Part shown: one piece after another, positions 35,648-47,254 of the stretch
Layout of the letters: every line of letters starts with the position of its first letter
Position numbering within the stretch: position 1 is the stretch's first letter
Source: Theocolax elegans
Lineage: Eukaryota > Arthropoda > Insecta > Hymenoptera > Cerocephalidae
Length of the DNA: 64,000 bases
Reading direction: 5' to 3'
Assembly: GCA_026168455.1 (NCBI GenBank)
Contig: JANSJX010000050.1
Coordinates: 31,001 to 95,000, forward strand
The notes under the pieces: model-generated
What the model was told of the DNA's origin: nothing
The model's input: only the letters and a program-made list of their open reading frames with translations
Databases searched by the model: none
Program-made: the position numbers and the translations under genes

Positions 35648-36234
35648 TCCCACATCCTACGCCCAATCAATCCTCCAAGGAACCTTTGGCCCGATACCAC
35701 GACTCCCCAACCCAATCACGCAAACCTCCCAAAATCCCTTGTCACCCCAATCCCCAATTGTTATCACCCGCTTCGTACCAATCCCCGTACCCTGCTTCCC
35801 ACCAATCATACGTCCTCCAGCACCAACCACACTCACACCTACTACACCCACATTGACCACCGACCCTATAACCCCTGTACAACCCCCTATAGCCCCCCTT
35901 ATGTCCCACCGAATAGAATCCCCCACCATGCTACCCATTCCCTCAAGCACCACACCCTATACGCACCACAACCCAGCAAGGCCAGCTCTATATACAGGAG
36001 CTATACCGAGGAATTAAAACCTCCACGTTACCAGCAGTCTCCCACCCAGACCAACGGCGTATAGTGGCCGTAGACGAGAAGGTTGCTGGAACTGTGGAAG
36101 CCGCCAACACAGTTGGCAGAAGTGCCCGGAAATTCGGACGAAGTTTTGCCAAGGTTGTGGGAAACCGAATGACACCGTAGAGACGTGTCCACACTGTCAC
36201 AAAGAGTGGAAACAAGGACTGAACGTCCACCCAA
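35142..36234 (+). pseudogene. Extra Gypsy ORF: proline-rich with C-terminal zinc knuckles
   Basis: Overlaps the end of pol in the +1 frame. It reads through two in-frame stops (TGA at 35418-35420, TAA near 36015). It is rich in PPAP-like motifs (TPPPAPSQATTPPAPQHPKP), then long Pro/Thr/Ser tracts. It ends with CWNCGSRQHSWQKC (exactly C-x2-C-x4-H-x4-C, near 36078) and a second cluster, CQGCGKPNDTVETCPHC, before a stop after HPK. This is Gag-like nucleocapsid chemistry in the position where errantiviruses carry env. No signal peptide or membrane anchor is seen. It could be a relocated nucleocapsid, a novel third ORF, or a product of rearrangement. Confidence 0.6.
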
Positions 36235-37220
36235 AATAATTTTTTTTTCTTTCTTCTCTTTCTTTTATTGTTATAATTTTTTTTTCCTAGAATGTAAAAG
36301 AATAAATTCATATATAATAGATACACCTGGTAACATTTCTTTATTAATTTTAGCCCACGTTCATATTATCCCTGGAATGGTAAAAGTTCAGTTAGTTATC
36401 TATTGAATAATAAGTATGCAAATATTACATAACTTTAATGGTGTACCTTCCTCTAACTTAATCACATAATAGGTATAAAAAACATGACAAACGTTCTTTT
36501 AAATAGTAAAGGAAAAACAAGAAATGAGGAATGCAAGGTCGAATAGTATGATTAACTTACTAATTTTATTTATAATTTTGCAATTTGATACAATAAATTT
36601 ATAACGTTGCACAACAGAAACCAAAACCATTTCCGGAGAACTAACTCACCAGGTATGTAAGAATGATATTTAACAATTACTTTTCTTTTTAATTTGTATG
36701 CATTATGAATGTTTCATGTTAGTATGGGTTATGTATGTCGCGAATAATGAAATCGATTAAAGATACAAGAGTATCAAAAATTTGTAATGTAAGCCAGTCA
36801 CACGCGTAACGTGCCGAAAAGATAGTTACCAGATAGGTAAAAGACAATACACACTCAGCGTGGAAGACTAATACACAGATTTACTCTCGTAGTATCCACT
36901 TCAAGTTTCAGCAATTGCGTAATCAAGAATTACACAGCGACCAACGGAAACTTACTCAACTAAATCTAATATTCTATTTATGTAGTAATTAAGTTAAAAT
37001 CATCCCATTTATCGTTATAATTATACAGTCAGAAACTAATAATATTAAAATAACCTTTCAAGCATCATTCCGTTGTGACACAAACAACACAAACAATACA
37101 CTTACCCCGCTATAGATAGCACCGGCTGTTTAAGGATAAGATAGGAAACCGTTCGTAAGCATGCGTCGAAACCTCCCGCGCGTTTTAGAAATCGAAGTAA
37201 AACCAGTTTAACTGCGGTTT
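36235..37220 (+). other. Gypsy 3' untranslated region
   Basis: About 1 kb of AT-rich DNA between the zinc-knuckle frame and the 3' LTR. It starts with T-rich runs (36238-36290). No frame or repeat structure is recognised. Confidence 0.5.
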
Positions 37221-37233
37221 GGGACGGGGGAGT
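37221..37233 (+). other. Gypsy polypurine tract
   Basis: 'gggacgggggag' lies directly upstream of the 3' LTR start. This is the expected place and composition for plus-strand priming. Confidence 0.75.
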
Positions 37234-38560
37234 TGTGACGATGTGCTTACATCACATGTCACTGAGGTATCTATCCTACGTTATAATAAATGGCACTAGT
37301 CGAGCAAGCCACAAGATGCTCGGAGAGAGGAGACACACACACACACTATTCCTTCAAGTAAACCTCCAGCACGAGTCCTGCTCCTTGGAATTGATCCCCC
37401 TTGATCCTTGAATCCAGCACCATGCTAAGAAACCGTAGACTAGCAGTAGAGGCTGTGAGGTCCGATAGCGCTCCCAGGTTACACATGGAGTGGCCTCGCT
37501 CTAACAGGTACCGAGTACCTGTAAAAGATAATTAGTGAGTGACCTAATTTAAGAGACAAGAAGAAGGACAGAGAAGCTGCGACAACATGTAGTTCTCCCT
37601 GGGAATATAAGGAGGCACAGGAGATATTTAACCCTAGTGTTTACACTAGGTTAGAGGTTAGGAACACCTCAAACAATAATACTACTGCTGCGGAAACCGC
37701 CGCACTTACCCACTATATCCTGGAGGGAAAGTCTTCTGCGTAAGCACTAGTATTGAACCCGCATCTCAGCCAACCAGAGGAAGTCCCGCAGGCACGCAGG
37801 TCACCGTTGAAACTGCACCTAGAAGTCTCGAACACACGGCCGAATTAGCCTAACAAATTACAATTGAGAAACGATTGAATTGTTACCTGACACCGAAATC
37901 TCCTGCAGCATCAACCTCCAGCATCCTGAATATGTCCCACTGAACACCCGAACTCCAGCACCACTATTCATGTCGATCCGTGAATATCAACACGGAGATC
38001 TAGTTCAGAACGGTCGATGCGAATTACCGACCGCGCGTAGCCGCTGTATACGCGAACATGCGCGCGCGTTCGAGAGGCCCAGCATAGCTCTCGCACGGCC
38101 GCGAAGTCGAGAATAGTGACGAGTGCGCAGCGTCTTCGCGCAGGGCTCGCTCGGAGACGAAACAAGCTGCCGTGAGAGCAGAGCTTCCCGAGCGGTGTAC
38201 GATACGAGCCGTGTAGAGAGATTTTGCGAACCAAAACGTGTAGCTAATATCCGCCCGCGTGAGAGATTGAGATTTATCTTGGAGACGATTCTCCTAGTGT
38301 GTAGGTGAGTTTTGCCTCAAGTTCTCCAGCTCCCTTTCCGTGCAAGTGTGTGTGTGCTCGTCGCGTCAAACCGCGTTACTTTGATCGCGAAAATCGGCGA
38401 GTACATTTTAAGCCGTGACTGGCAAACGGCGAATTGTAAACCAACCTATCGGGTTTAGTAATAGTAACTAAAAACTCATTTGAACTCTTATTAATTAAGT
38501 GCGAGTGTTTTATTCATTTATTTTGCGCCCTCCGCCTTAATCCCCAGCGGAAGCGTCACA
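37234..38560 (+). repeat. Gypsy 3' LTR
   Basis: 1327 bp, TGTGACG...CGTCACA. It matches 27528-28889 with scattered substitutions and a deletion of about 25 bp near 37505. It is followed by ATAC, the target duplication. Confidence 0.92.
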
Positions 38561-38978
38561 ATACATATTGTCGTATCGAACGTGCACGTTTTTAGGGTAA
38601 GGGGTATTCTGTTGTTGACGAAATGTATTATTTATTATCGGCAAAAATTCATGAACTATGCTATTTGTAAAACAGACACAGGGTGAAACCAACATGGTGT
38701 TTAAATTGCACTATATAGCAAGTGTAGTATGAAACAACGAAGATTTGCTTATTTGCTTATACCAAATATGGCATGATGCAGGTTAGTGGTTTTAATGGCA
38801 CAAATATCCGACCCAAGTATCTTTATTCTCCGCTTGCTTTTGTATAAACTGCCGTTGATCTATTTTCTAATTCAGCGCGTGTTACTGCGGCTAGCGTATA
38901 CGGTAATATCTGTAGTGGTTTTAAATAAAGCGCCTTTTATAATTCTCTTTAAAGCTGCATTTTGTAAAACTTCACCGG
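38561..38978. repeat. Satellite unit B, 5' part (interrupted by BEL-3)
   Basis: Resumes after the Gypsy element and runs from the landmark at 38591 to 'aaaacttcaccgg'. It is cut there by the BEL-3 LTR. Essentially the same sequence reappears at 50397-50775, after BEL-3. The far side is therefore a second unit B rather than a simple continuation. Confidence 0.88.
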
Positions 38979-39536
38979 TGTCGCGGACGAAACTAGACGC
39001 AGAGTTTTAAAATTTGATAATTTCGAATTATTTTCCTTGCAGGCGATGCGTGTAGTAACTGGGCCTCTTGGCGTGAAGCATTCGCGGCCGTATAGCTTGC
39101 TAGGGACGATGCAATCGGTCGTCCCGAGGTGTCTGATCTCGCGCGGGGGCAACTCCAGCAGAAATGTAGATCGAAGTGCGCAGAAAATACCAAATCTGTT
39201 GTTATTTAAGCTTAGAGAGGTGAAGTTATAAACGCTATATATATATATATAAAAGAATTCATATGTATCCCGAGATATCTCGTCCAAAATATACGCGATT
39301 TGTATATTACGCGTACGCAGGGGGGTTAATGTTGTGATATTCTGCGTCTGGTTGCGTGCGAGACAAGGGATAAGTGAATATCGCGGTAGGAAAAGAGGGG
39401 CGAGGAAAGGCGAATACTCTTCACGTTTTGCTTGGTCAGATCGCTCTGTACCACCCGAAGAGCTCACATCGTAAAACAAAAATAAAAGTTGTTCAACAAA
39501 TTTGAAACCTGAGTCACCTTTATTTCATCCGAAACA
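38979..39536 (+). repeat. BEL-3 5' LTR
   Basis: 558 bp, TGTCGCGGACG...GAAACA. It contains a (TA)n tract near 39234-39252 that hosts insertions in the other copies. It is followed by 'aattggtgccgaaatccggg', the primer-binding site. Confidence 0.87.
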
Positions 39537-39610
39537 AATTGGTGCCGAAATCCGGGACTTTTACGGGTATATAAGAGTTGAATTGAAATAAAGAAGGTTT
39601 TGGAACAACG

Positions 39611-41153
39611 ATGCCACGAAAGAAGGCTGAGGCAAAAAATGCGAAATCAACGCAACCAACAAAAAAAGGAAAACGTCGAATTATCGAAAATGTTATGTTG
39701 ACGCCATCGAAAAATAAAATTAAAGAAGTTTTGCCACTCGAGCCAACGACTGATGAGGAGAGAGATCAACATAATCTTTTGCCGAAGAAACGAGCCCGCC
39801 TTGAAAAGGTCAAACCGACCGTAGCTGAAAAGCGTACCACTAAAATGAAGAAGACGAACATTGAGCGGCCTGTATCCCCGATCGTGCAAGTTATTGAACA
39901 AGAAGACGATTCCGACTCAAGCATACAGACTTCAGAACCAACTCAGTCTAAGCGAACTACGAGATCGTCGAGAGCAGTGTCACCAGCGGCCCAATCGACG
40001 GTACTTTCCAAGATGACAACGCGACGATTCGAAGGCCTGGACAGCGTCCCAGAGAGAAGAGATGCTGCGTCTTCAACTGTCAATTTTGATGTATTAAACG
40101 ATGAAAGTAATGTAAACGTTAGTTATATTAATTCGATCGAACGTCTGACGGAAGCGATTAGTTCGACGTTAAACGTGTTTCGCGATGCTTCTTTCGCGGG
40201 TGAAAATTCGCGGTTCGTGAATCGGATGACGTCGGCAAAAAGTTTACCTATGTTTTCTGGTAATCCCTTGAATGGCTTCACTTTAAACAAACGTTTGAGT
40301 CAACTTCGGAACTTGGAGAATACACGGATCGAGAAAACATCGCGAGACTATTTGATGCTCTGAGTCAAGATGCGCAATCTATTATGCAAACACTTGAATT
40401 ACATTATGGGAATGAACGTATGATTGCGCGTAAAATCGTTGAAGATATAGAAAAGCTACCCGATTTAAGGTCTGGAAATGTGAAATTAGTTCAATTTGCT
40501 TCAAAATTAAAAAACGCAGTTTCAGCATTTAAAAAATTAAATCTTAACTATTATTTATGTAGTCCGGAATTGACGCAAAGTATTGGCAGCAAATTACCGA
40601 CCGCTTTAAAGTACTCCTTTAACCTTTATTCTATTCAAGCGCCACGCGAATTGGCAGAGTTGGAAAAGCTTGCGGATTTCATGTATTACCAAGCCGAACT
40701 CGCGGTAGCGGGGGGATTTTCGAATTAGAAGAGCATGTATCGCCGCCGAACAAAAGGGCGCAGCCCGTACAACAAGCTAAGGTGTACGCGATCGCTCCCG
40801 AATCGCATCAAGTTCCCGAAGTGAGCAACGCGCGAAAACAATTGACACAATGCGTTATTTGTAATCGCGAAAATCACAAACCAGCGAGTTGCGCAGCGTT
40901 CGCTCGAGATAGCGTAGAACGCCGATGGTTTTTGGTTAGAAAATTTCGCTTATGTTTTAAATGTCTGGATCACGGGCATTCGTGCGATAATTGTACAAGC
41001 GAAAATTGCGCGCAGTGCTCTAAGCCTCATCATACGCTTCTACATAATCTAAAGCGATTTAATATTAAGAATAATAATAACAAACAGGTTGCGACATCGC
41101 GTCAGGCTCAACAAACCAGATCCGTTTTGACAGTTGCGAATACTACGTTATGA
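39611..41153 (+). pseudogene. gag: BEL-3 Gag, copy 1, ending at UGA CUA
   Basis: The start ATG lies 60 bp after the primer site. The N-terminus is basic (PRKKAEAKNAKS...), and a DUF1759-type region follows (MTSAKSLPMFSGN, LELHYGNERMIARKI). Two C-x2-C-x4-H-x4-C knuckles and a third Cys/His cluster lie near 40855-41045. Frame breaks occur near 40280, near 40360 (with loss of a short stretch) and at the G run near 40715. The frame ends TGA at 41151-41153 followed by CTA AGT, and protease continues in frame. This is the same stop context as in BEL-1, although the two Gags are clearly diverged. Confidence 0.88.
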
Positions 41154-42030
41154 CTAAGTTCATCTTCCGCGTTATTGAAAGTTATTCCTGTAGAGATATC
41201 GAGTTCAAACTTTACAATAAAGTCTTTCGCGTTATTAGATGATGGATCAACCGTCACGTTAATAAATAAAAATTTAATGCGAAAATTAAAAATTCAAGGT
41301 CGAAAAATTATGATTGGTTTGAAAGGAATTACAGATCGTGATGTAGTAAACACTTTTTGTGAAAAAGTTGATGTTAAAATAAGTGGTGACAATGAATTTA
41401 TAATTAGAAATGCTCTCACGGTTCCTAACCTTTCCCTTCCTTCACAGACGCTCTCTAATGATCTTGTGCGATATATAGCAAAAAATAATAGTGTTTTTAT
41501 TCAACCTTATAAAAATGCACAGCCGGATGTTTTAATCGGCCAAGACAATTGGTCTCTCCTGGCAGCCACGGAAACTCGCAAAATTGAAAATACTGCTTTA
41601 GCGATATCGTATACGCGTTTAGGTTGGGTTGCTCACGGCATTGTTCGCGGCGATTCAGATTTTTCGATTATTTGCTTGATTCGATGCAATTGCTTTCACA
41701 TCAGCGCAAATGCATGCCTTTTTTGATGCAAGTCTAAAGGCTTATGCAGTAGTCGTATATGCGCGTTTTGAAATCCCTAACTTTCCGGCTCATGTTACTA
41801 CTATTATGGCGAAATCGAAAGTAGTTCCTTTAAAACCTCTGTCCGTGCCGCGCTTAGAGTTGCAAGCAGCTTTATTAGGCGCGAGATTAATAAATACAAT
41901 CGAAAAGGAACTCGAAATAAAATTTGAACGTCGATTTTTATGGACGGATTCGCAAACCGTCATCCGTTGGATAAAATCAGTTCCAAGAAAATATCAGGTT
42001 TATGTAGCTCATCGTTTAGGGGAAATTAGC
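41154..42030 (+). pseudogene. pol: BEL-3 Pol, copy 1: protease joined to RNase H, RT missing
   Basis: Protease (FALLDDGSTVTL near 41226) leads to LIGQDNWSLLA and YTRLGWVAHGIV. Sequence equivalent to RT and the A17 region (roughly 1.5 kb in BEL-1) is then absent. A junction near 41665-41710 leads into RNase H (AFFDASLKAYAVVVYARF, PRLELQAALLGARL, LWTDSQTVIRW). At about 42030 it breaks off into gag sequence identical to 39772 onward, the start of the tandem copy. Confidence 0.88.
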
Positions 42031-43427
42031 ATAATCTTTTGCCGAAGAAACGAGCCCGCCTTGAAAAGGTCAAACCGACCGTAGCTGAAAAGCGTACCAC
42101 TAAAATGAAGAAGACGAACATTGAGCGGCCTGTATCCCCGATCGTGCAAGTTATTGAACAAGAAGAATTCCGACTCAAGCATACAGACTCAGAACCAAAT
42201 CAGTCTCAAGCGAACTCAGTCGTCGAGAAGCATGTCACCAGCGGCCCAATCGACGGTACTTTCCAAGTGACAACGCGACGATTCGAAGGCCTGGACAGCG
42301 TCCCAGAGAGAAGAGATGCTGCGTCTTCAACTGTCAATTTTGATGTATTAAACGATGAAAGTAATGTAAAACGTTAGTTATGATTAATTCGATCGAAACG
42401 TCTGACGGAAGCGATTAGTTCGACGTTAAACGTGTTTCGCGATGCTTCTTTCGCGGGTGAAAATTCGCGGTTCGTGAATCGGATGGACGTCGGCAAAAAG
42501 TTTACCTATGTTTTCTGGTAATCCCCTTGAATGGCTTCACCTTTAAACAAACGTTTGAGTCAATTCGGAACTTGGAGCATACACGGATCGAAGAAAACAT
42601 CGCGAGACTATTTGTGCTCTGAGTCAAGATGCGCAATCTATTATGCAAACAACTGAATTACATTATGGGAATGAACGTATGATTGCGCGTAAAATCGTTT
42701 GAAGATATACGAAAGCTAACCCGATTTAAGGTCTGGAATGTGAAATTAGTTCAATTTTGCTTCAAAATTAAAAAACGACAGTTTCAGGCATGGTCAAAAA
42801 TTAAATCCTTAACTATATTTATGATTAGTCCCGGAATTGACGCAAAGTATTGGCAGCCAACTTACCGACCGCTTTAAAGTACTCCTTTACCCTTTATTCT
42901 ATTCAATGCTTGGCCTACGCTTGTGAATTGGCATGAGTTTGGAAAAGCTTGCGGCTTTCATGGTATTACCAAGCCGAACTCGCGGTAGCCGGGGGGATTT
43001 CGAATTAGAAGAGCATGTATCGCCGCCGAACAAAAGGGCGCAGCCCGTACAACAAGCTAAGGTGTACGCGATCGCTCCCGAACGCTACAAGTTCCGAAGT
43101 GAGCAACGCGCGAAAACAATTGACACAAGCGTTATTGTAATCGCGAAAACACAAACCAGCGAGTTGCGCAGCGTTCGCTCGAGATAGCGTAGAACGCCGA
43201 TGGTTTTGGTTAGAAAATTTCGCTTATGTTTTAAATGTCTGGATCACGGGCATTCGTGCGATAATTGTACAAGCGAAAATTGCGCGCAGTGCTCTAAGCC
43301 TCATCATACGCTTCTACATAATCTAAAGCGATTTAATATTAAGAATAATAATAACAAACAGGTTGCGACATCGCGTCAGGCTCAACAAACCAGATCCGTT
43401 TTGACAGTTGCGAATACTACGTTATGA
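42031..43427 (+). pseudogene. gag: BEL-3 Gag, copy 2, heavily indel-scarred
   Basis: Repeats 39772-41153. Many one-base insertions and deletions cluster between 42150 and 43200; the last ~230 bp are nearly identical again. The zinc-knuckle part reads clean (43200-43340). It ends with the same TGA (43425-43427) CTA AGT. The uneven error density looks like unpolished sequence rather than ageing. Confidence 0.85.
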
Positions 43428-46048
43428 CTAAGTTCATCTTCCGCGTTATTGAAAGTTATTCCTGTAGAGATATCGAGTTCAAACTTTACAATAAAGTCTT
43501 TCGCGTTATTAGATGATGGATCAACCGTCACGTTAATAAATAAAAATTTAATGCGAAAATTAAAATTCAAGGTCGAAAAATTATGATTGGTTTGAAAGGA
43601 ATTACAGATCGTGATGTAGTAAACACTTTTTGTGAAAAAGTTGATGTTAAATAAGTGGTGACAATGAATTTATAATTAGAAATGCTCTCACGGTTCCTAA
43701 CCTTTCCCTTCCTTCACAGACGCTCTCTAATGATCTTGTGCGATATATAGCAAAAAATAATAGTGTTTTTATTCAACCTTATAAAAATGCACAGCCGGAT
43801 GTTTTAATCGGCCAAGACAATTGGTCTCTCCTGGCAGCCACGGAAACTCGCAAAATTGAAAATACTGCTTTAGCGATATCGTATACGCGTTTAGGTTGGG
43901 TTGCTCACGGCATTGTTCGCGGCGATTCAGATTTTTCGATTATTTGCTTGATTCGATGCAATTGCTTTCACATCAGCGCAAATGCATGCCTTTTTTGATG
44001 CAAGTCTAAAGGCTTATGCAGTAGTCGTATATGCGCGTTTTGAAATCCCTAACTTTCCGGCTCATGTTACTACTATTATGGCGAAATCGAAAGTAGTTCC
44101 TTTAAAACCTCTGTCCGTGCCGCGCTTAGAGTTGCAAGCAGCTTTATTAGGCGCGAGATTAATAAATACAATCGAAAAGGAACTCGAAATAAAATTTGAA
44201 CGTCGATTTTTATGGACGGATTCGCAAACCGTCATCCGTTGGATAAAATCAGTTCCAAGAAAATATCAGGTTTATGTAGCTCATCGTTTAGGGGAAATTA
44301 GCGAAATTGCGCAAAGCTCAGAGTGGAGATGGGTACCAACGCATGAGAATCCCGCAGACACAGCTACGAGATGGTCAAATAATAGTTTAGATGCAACAGA
44401 ATCTTGGTTTGTTGGGCCGAACTTTTTACGATTAGACGAATCGCAGTGGCCAGTACAAAAGTCACTGAATGATAATCGAATGAAATCAATCGACAGTATT
44501 GAGTTGCGAAAAGAACGCACAACTGTATTAACCTCAACGCTGTATATTATTCCGTTAACAGCGCGACTAGTAGGGTGGAGAGATATGTTGGCCGTTGCTC
44601 GACGGGTGCGAAAAGTCGCCGATCGTTGGCGCAAATGTACGCGAAATGAAGAAAATTATAATGTACAAGCGCTTGAGAATTTCTGTTTTCGTGAAATACA
44701 ATTTGAATGTTTTCGAGAAGAATTAAATGCGTTACGTCAAAATAAACCTATTTCGCAAAAAAGTAAAATAAGCAATATTCGACCTTTCCTCGATGAAAAC
44801 GGTATAATGCGAGCCGAAGGACGGATTAAAAGAGTAGAAGGCGTGGAATTTAATGTAAAACCTATAATTTTAGATGCGAAAAATTTTTTAACTAAGTCAC
44901 TCATAGTCGAATATCATCGACGATATTATCACGCGAGTAACGAGACAGTCGTAAATGAATTGAGGCAACAATATTATATTATAGGCCTGCGAAACGCGCT
45001 CCTTTTCACAGCAATGTATAATTTGTAAATTACGAAAGGCACAACCGCTAAATCCAATGATGGCATCGCTTCCAAAAGGTCGTTTAGCGTACAAACAACG
45101 GCCGTTTACACACTGTGGTGTGGATTACTTTGGACCCATGAACGTGAAAATCGGGCGTCGTCGCGAAAAACGGTGGGGTGTGCTTTTTACTTGTATGACC
45201 ACGAGGGCAATTCATGTCGAATTAGCACATTCTTTAACATCTAGTTCCACTATCATGGCTTTACAGCGTTTAGCCGCGCAGAGAGGATCGTCTTCTGTAA
45301 TGTACAGTGATAATGGAACAAATTTTCGGGCGCGTGCAGGGAATTGCAAGACGAACTTACCATGTTAGATAAAAATAAACAACGCGAATTCGCTTTGAAA
45401 AACTGAATGACGTGGTTATTTAACTCGCCCGATTCTCCGCACATGGGAGGGGCGTGGGAAAGAATGATAAAAACGGTAAAAATTGCATTGAACGCAACGC
45501 TAAAAGAACCAGTGCCTAGCGAAGAAATATTACACACGTTACTTGTAGAAATAGAACACTCCGTGAATTCGCGACCACTCACACACGGTCCGGCTGATCC
45601 AAGAGATGATGAAGCATTAACGCCAAATCATTTCTTGATTGGAACTTCGTCCGGTGAATTTAAATTTGAAAAGTATGATGGTAATCTTTGTACACGAAAA
45701 CAATTTCGAATATCGCAAGCTCTAGCAGACGCCTTTTGGAAGCGCTAGCTGCGAGAATACTTGCCTACTTTGCTTACCCGCGAAAAATGGATAAGTAAAA
45801 CGACTCCTCTAAAAATAAATGATTTAGTTTTAATTGTTGATAAGCAAGTAACTCGCAACATGTGGAAAAAGGGAAAAATTATTGAACTTTATATGGGCTC
45901 AGATGGCGAAACGCGTGTAGCGAAAGTTTCAACAACAACGAGAGATTATGTTAGGCCGGTTCACAAACTTGTACGTTTATTTAATGACAAGGATGTACAA
46001 AATAAGACTGTTTTGTACGGGGAGAAGAATTGTCGCGGGCGAAACTAG
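43428..46048 (+). pseudogene. pol: BEL-3 Pol, copy 2: protease, RNase H, integrase
   Basis: Protease is frameshifted by lost A residues (near 43563 and 43650). The same protease-to-RNase H deletion junction as copy 1 follows near 43925-43980. RNase H and integrase read well from 43982: AFFDAS, LWTDSQTVIRW, VPTHENPADTATRW and the H2C2 region (HRRYYHASNETV near 44916). The integrase core has CGVDYFGP (near 45115), YSDNGTNF (near 45304) and GGAWERM (near 45449). Breaks are frameshifts near 45010, 45335 and 45390, and a TAG near 45746 replacing a conserved Trp (AFWKRW in relatives). The C-terminus DYVRPVHKLV is present (near 45945), followed by the LTR. Confidence 0.9.
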
Positions 46049-46300
46049 ACGCAGAGTATTAAAATTTGATAATTTCGGATTGTTTTCCTTGCAGGCGATG
46101 CGTGTAGTAACTGGGCCTCTCGGCGTGAAGCATTCACGGCCGTATAGCTTGCTAGGGACGATGCAATCGGTCGTCCCGAGGTGTCTGATCTCGCGCGGGG
46201 GCAACTCCAGCAGAAATATAGATTGAAGTGCGCAGAAAATACCAAATCTGTTGTTATTTAAGCTTAGAAAGGTGAAGTTATAAACGCTATATATATATAT
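46031..46300 (+). repeat. BEL-3 3' LTR, first half
   Basis: Starts TGTCGCGGGCG and matches 38979-39250. It is interrupted in its (TA)n tract at 46300 by the foldback element that follows. A second copy of this arrangement lies at 48050-48318. Confidence 0.85.
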
Positions 46301-47235
46301 GGGTGGTTCTCTGTGACATCAAAGATGAAAAAAATAAATATTGCTATAACTGTGGGAATATGTTTTAGAGGTATCCAGTAGTTCTCCTGAATTTTTTCAG
46401 ATTATTTCTGGCCCTTATTTTAAGTTACAGAGAGTGAAAGTTGACATTTTAGCACTTTTTTGCATTATATGCCCATTTTCGTGAATTTTTAGCTCCCAGG
46501 GAATGCATTTTTCACTAAAAACATAAGCATGACTTTTTTTGTAAAATTTTCCGAACTTTTCATTAAAAATACTTTTAAAGACATAAATGTATGCTGTCAC
46601 ACTCTTGTAAGCCATTTAAACCTTAAATAGTGAAAATCAGCAATTCTGCTCCGGACTCTGGTAACCTAATACTGTCTAAAAGATGTCTTTTTATAGTCAG
46701 AAACTGCCTAAAAATTTCCAGAGTGGGTCTAAATCATTAAGATCACTTATGGTCAAAATATCCGGGAAAAGTGCCCGAAATATTAATAGAAATGTATATT
46801 TGTTGCCTTATAACGATGAATCTAGTGGCATGATCATTGCAAAAAAATTTATGCACTTACCTTGGAATGGTAGAAAAGTATCTCCACTTGTTTCAGTATC
46901 CATCTAATCCCCTGTAAACTGCTAAAAATACAAATATTATTATAAAATTATAAAAAATTATTTTTTAAACATTTATAATACTGGATTTTTAGTTTTACAT
47001 CCCTTACAAGAATTATAATACTAATCTGAAGGATTACTATAAAAGTATCAACATTATTATTATTATTATTCAGCAATACATTGTTTAGATTTCACAAACT
47101 TGTCACTGTCACGTTATCATATTATTCATTATAATTATATATCCGATCTATTTATATATCTTTTGTATTAAATACGTATATTCAGTTATTGTAATAATGA
47201 TGTTTATATATTTATAGTAATCCTTCAGATTCAGA
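46301..47235. mobile_element. Unknown foldback-type element in the BEL-3 LTR, copy 1
   Basis: Inserted in the LTR's (TA)n tract. It begins GGGTGGTTCTCTGTGACATC and ends near 'ccttcagattcagat' before (TA)n and 'aaaagaattc' resume. The 3' part contains an inverted pair, 'aatctgaaggattactata' (near 47028) and 'tatagtaatccttcagatt' (near 47213). A 74-codon plus-strand frame (46683-46907) has no recognised family. There is no transposase, and I cannot place it in a superfamily. Confidence 0.6.
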
Positions 47236-47254
47236 TATATATATATAAAAGAAT

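Larger units (their letters stand above)
27528..38560 (+). mobile_element. Gypsy (Ty3-like) LTR retrotransposon, 11 kb, degraded
   Basis: Bounded by 1.36-kb and 1.33-kb LTRs starting TGTGACG and ending C(G/A)TCACA. The 4-bp duplication ATAC lies at 27524-27527 and 38561-38564, inside satellite A. The order is LTR, primer site, ~1.3 kb leader, gag-like frames, aspartic protease, RT, RNase H, integrase, then an extra proline-rich/zinc-knuckle frame, untranslated DNA, polypurine tract and LTR. Several in-frame stops and one frameshift make it defective. No envelope-like frame (signal peptide or transmembrane anchor) was found downstream of pol. Confidence 0.94.

Noticed and set aside
35200..35953. 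Large minus-strand frames opposite the proline-rich region
   Set aside because: They are shadows of C-rich, Pro/Thr-coding plus-strand sequence and contain only low-complexity Gly/Val/Leu.
27528..38560. Envelope gene, which would make the Gypsy element an errantivirus
   Set aside because: The post-integrase frame has no signal peptide, cleavage site or membrane anchor; it ends in zinc knuckles.
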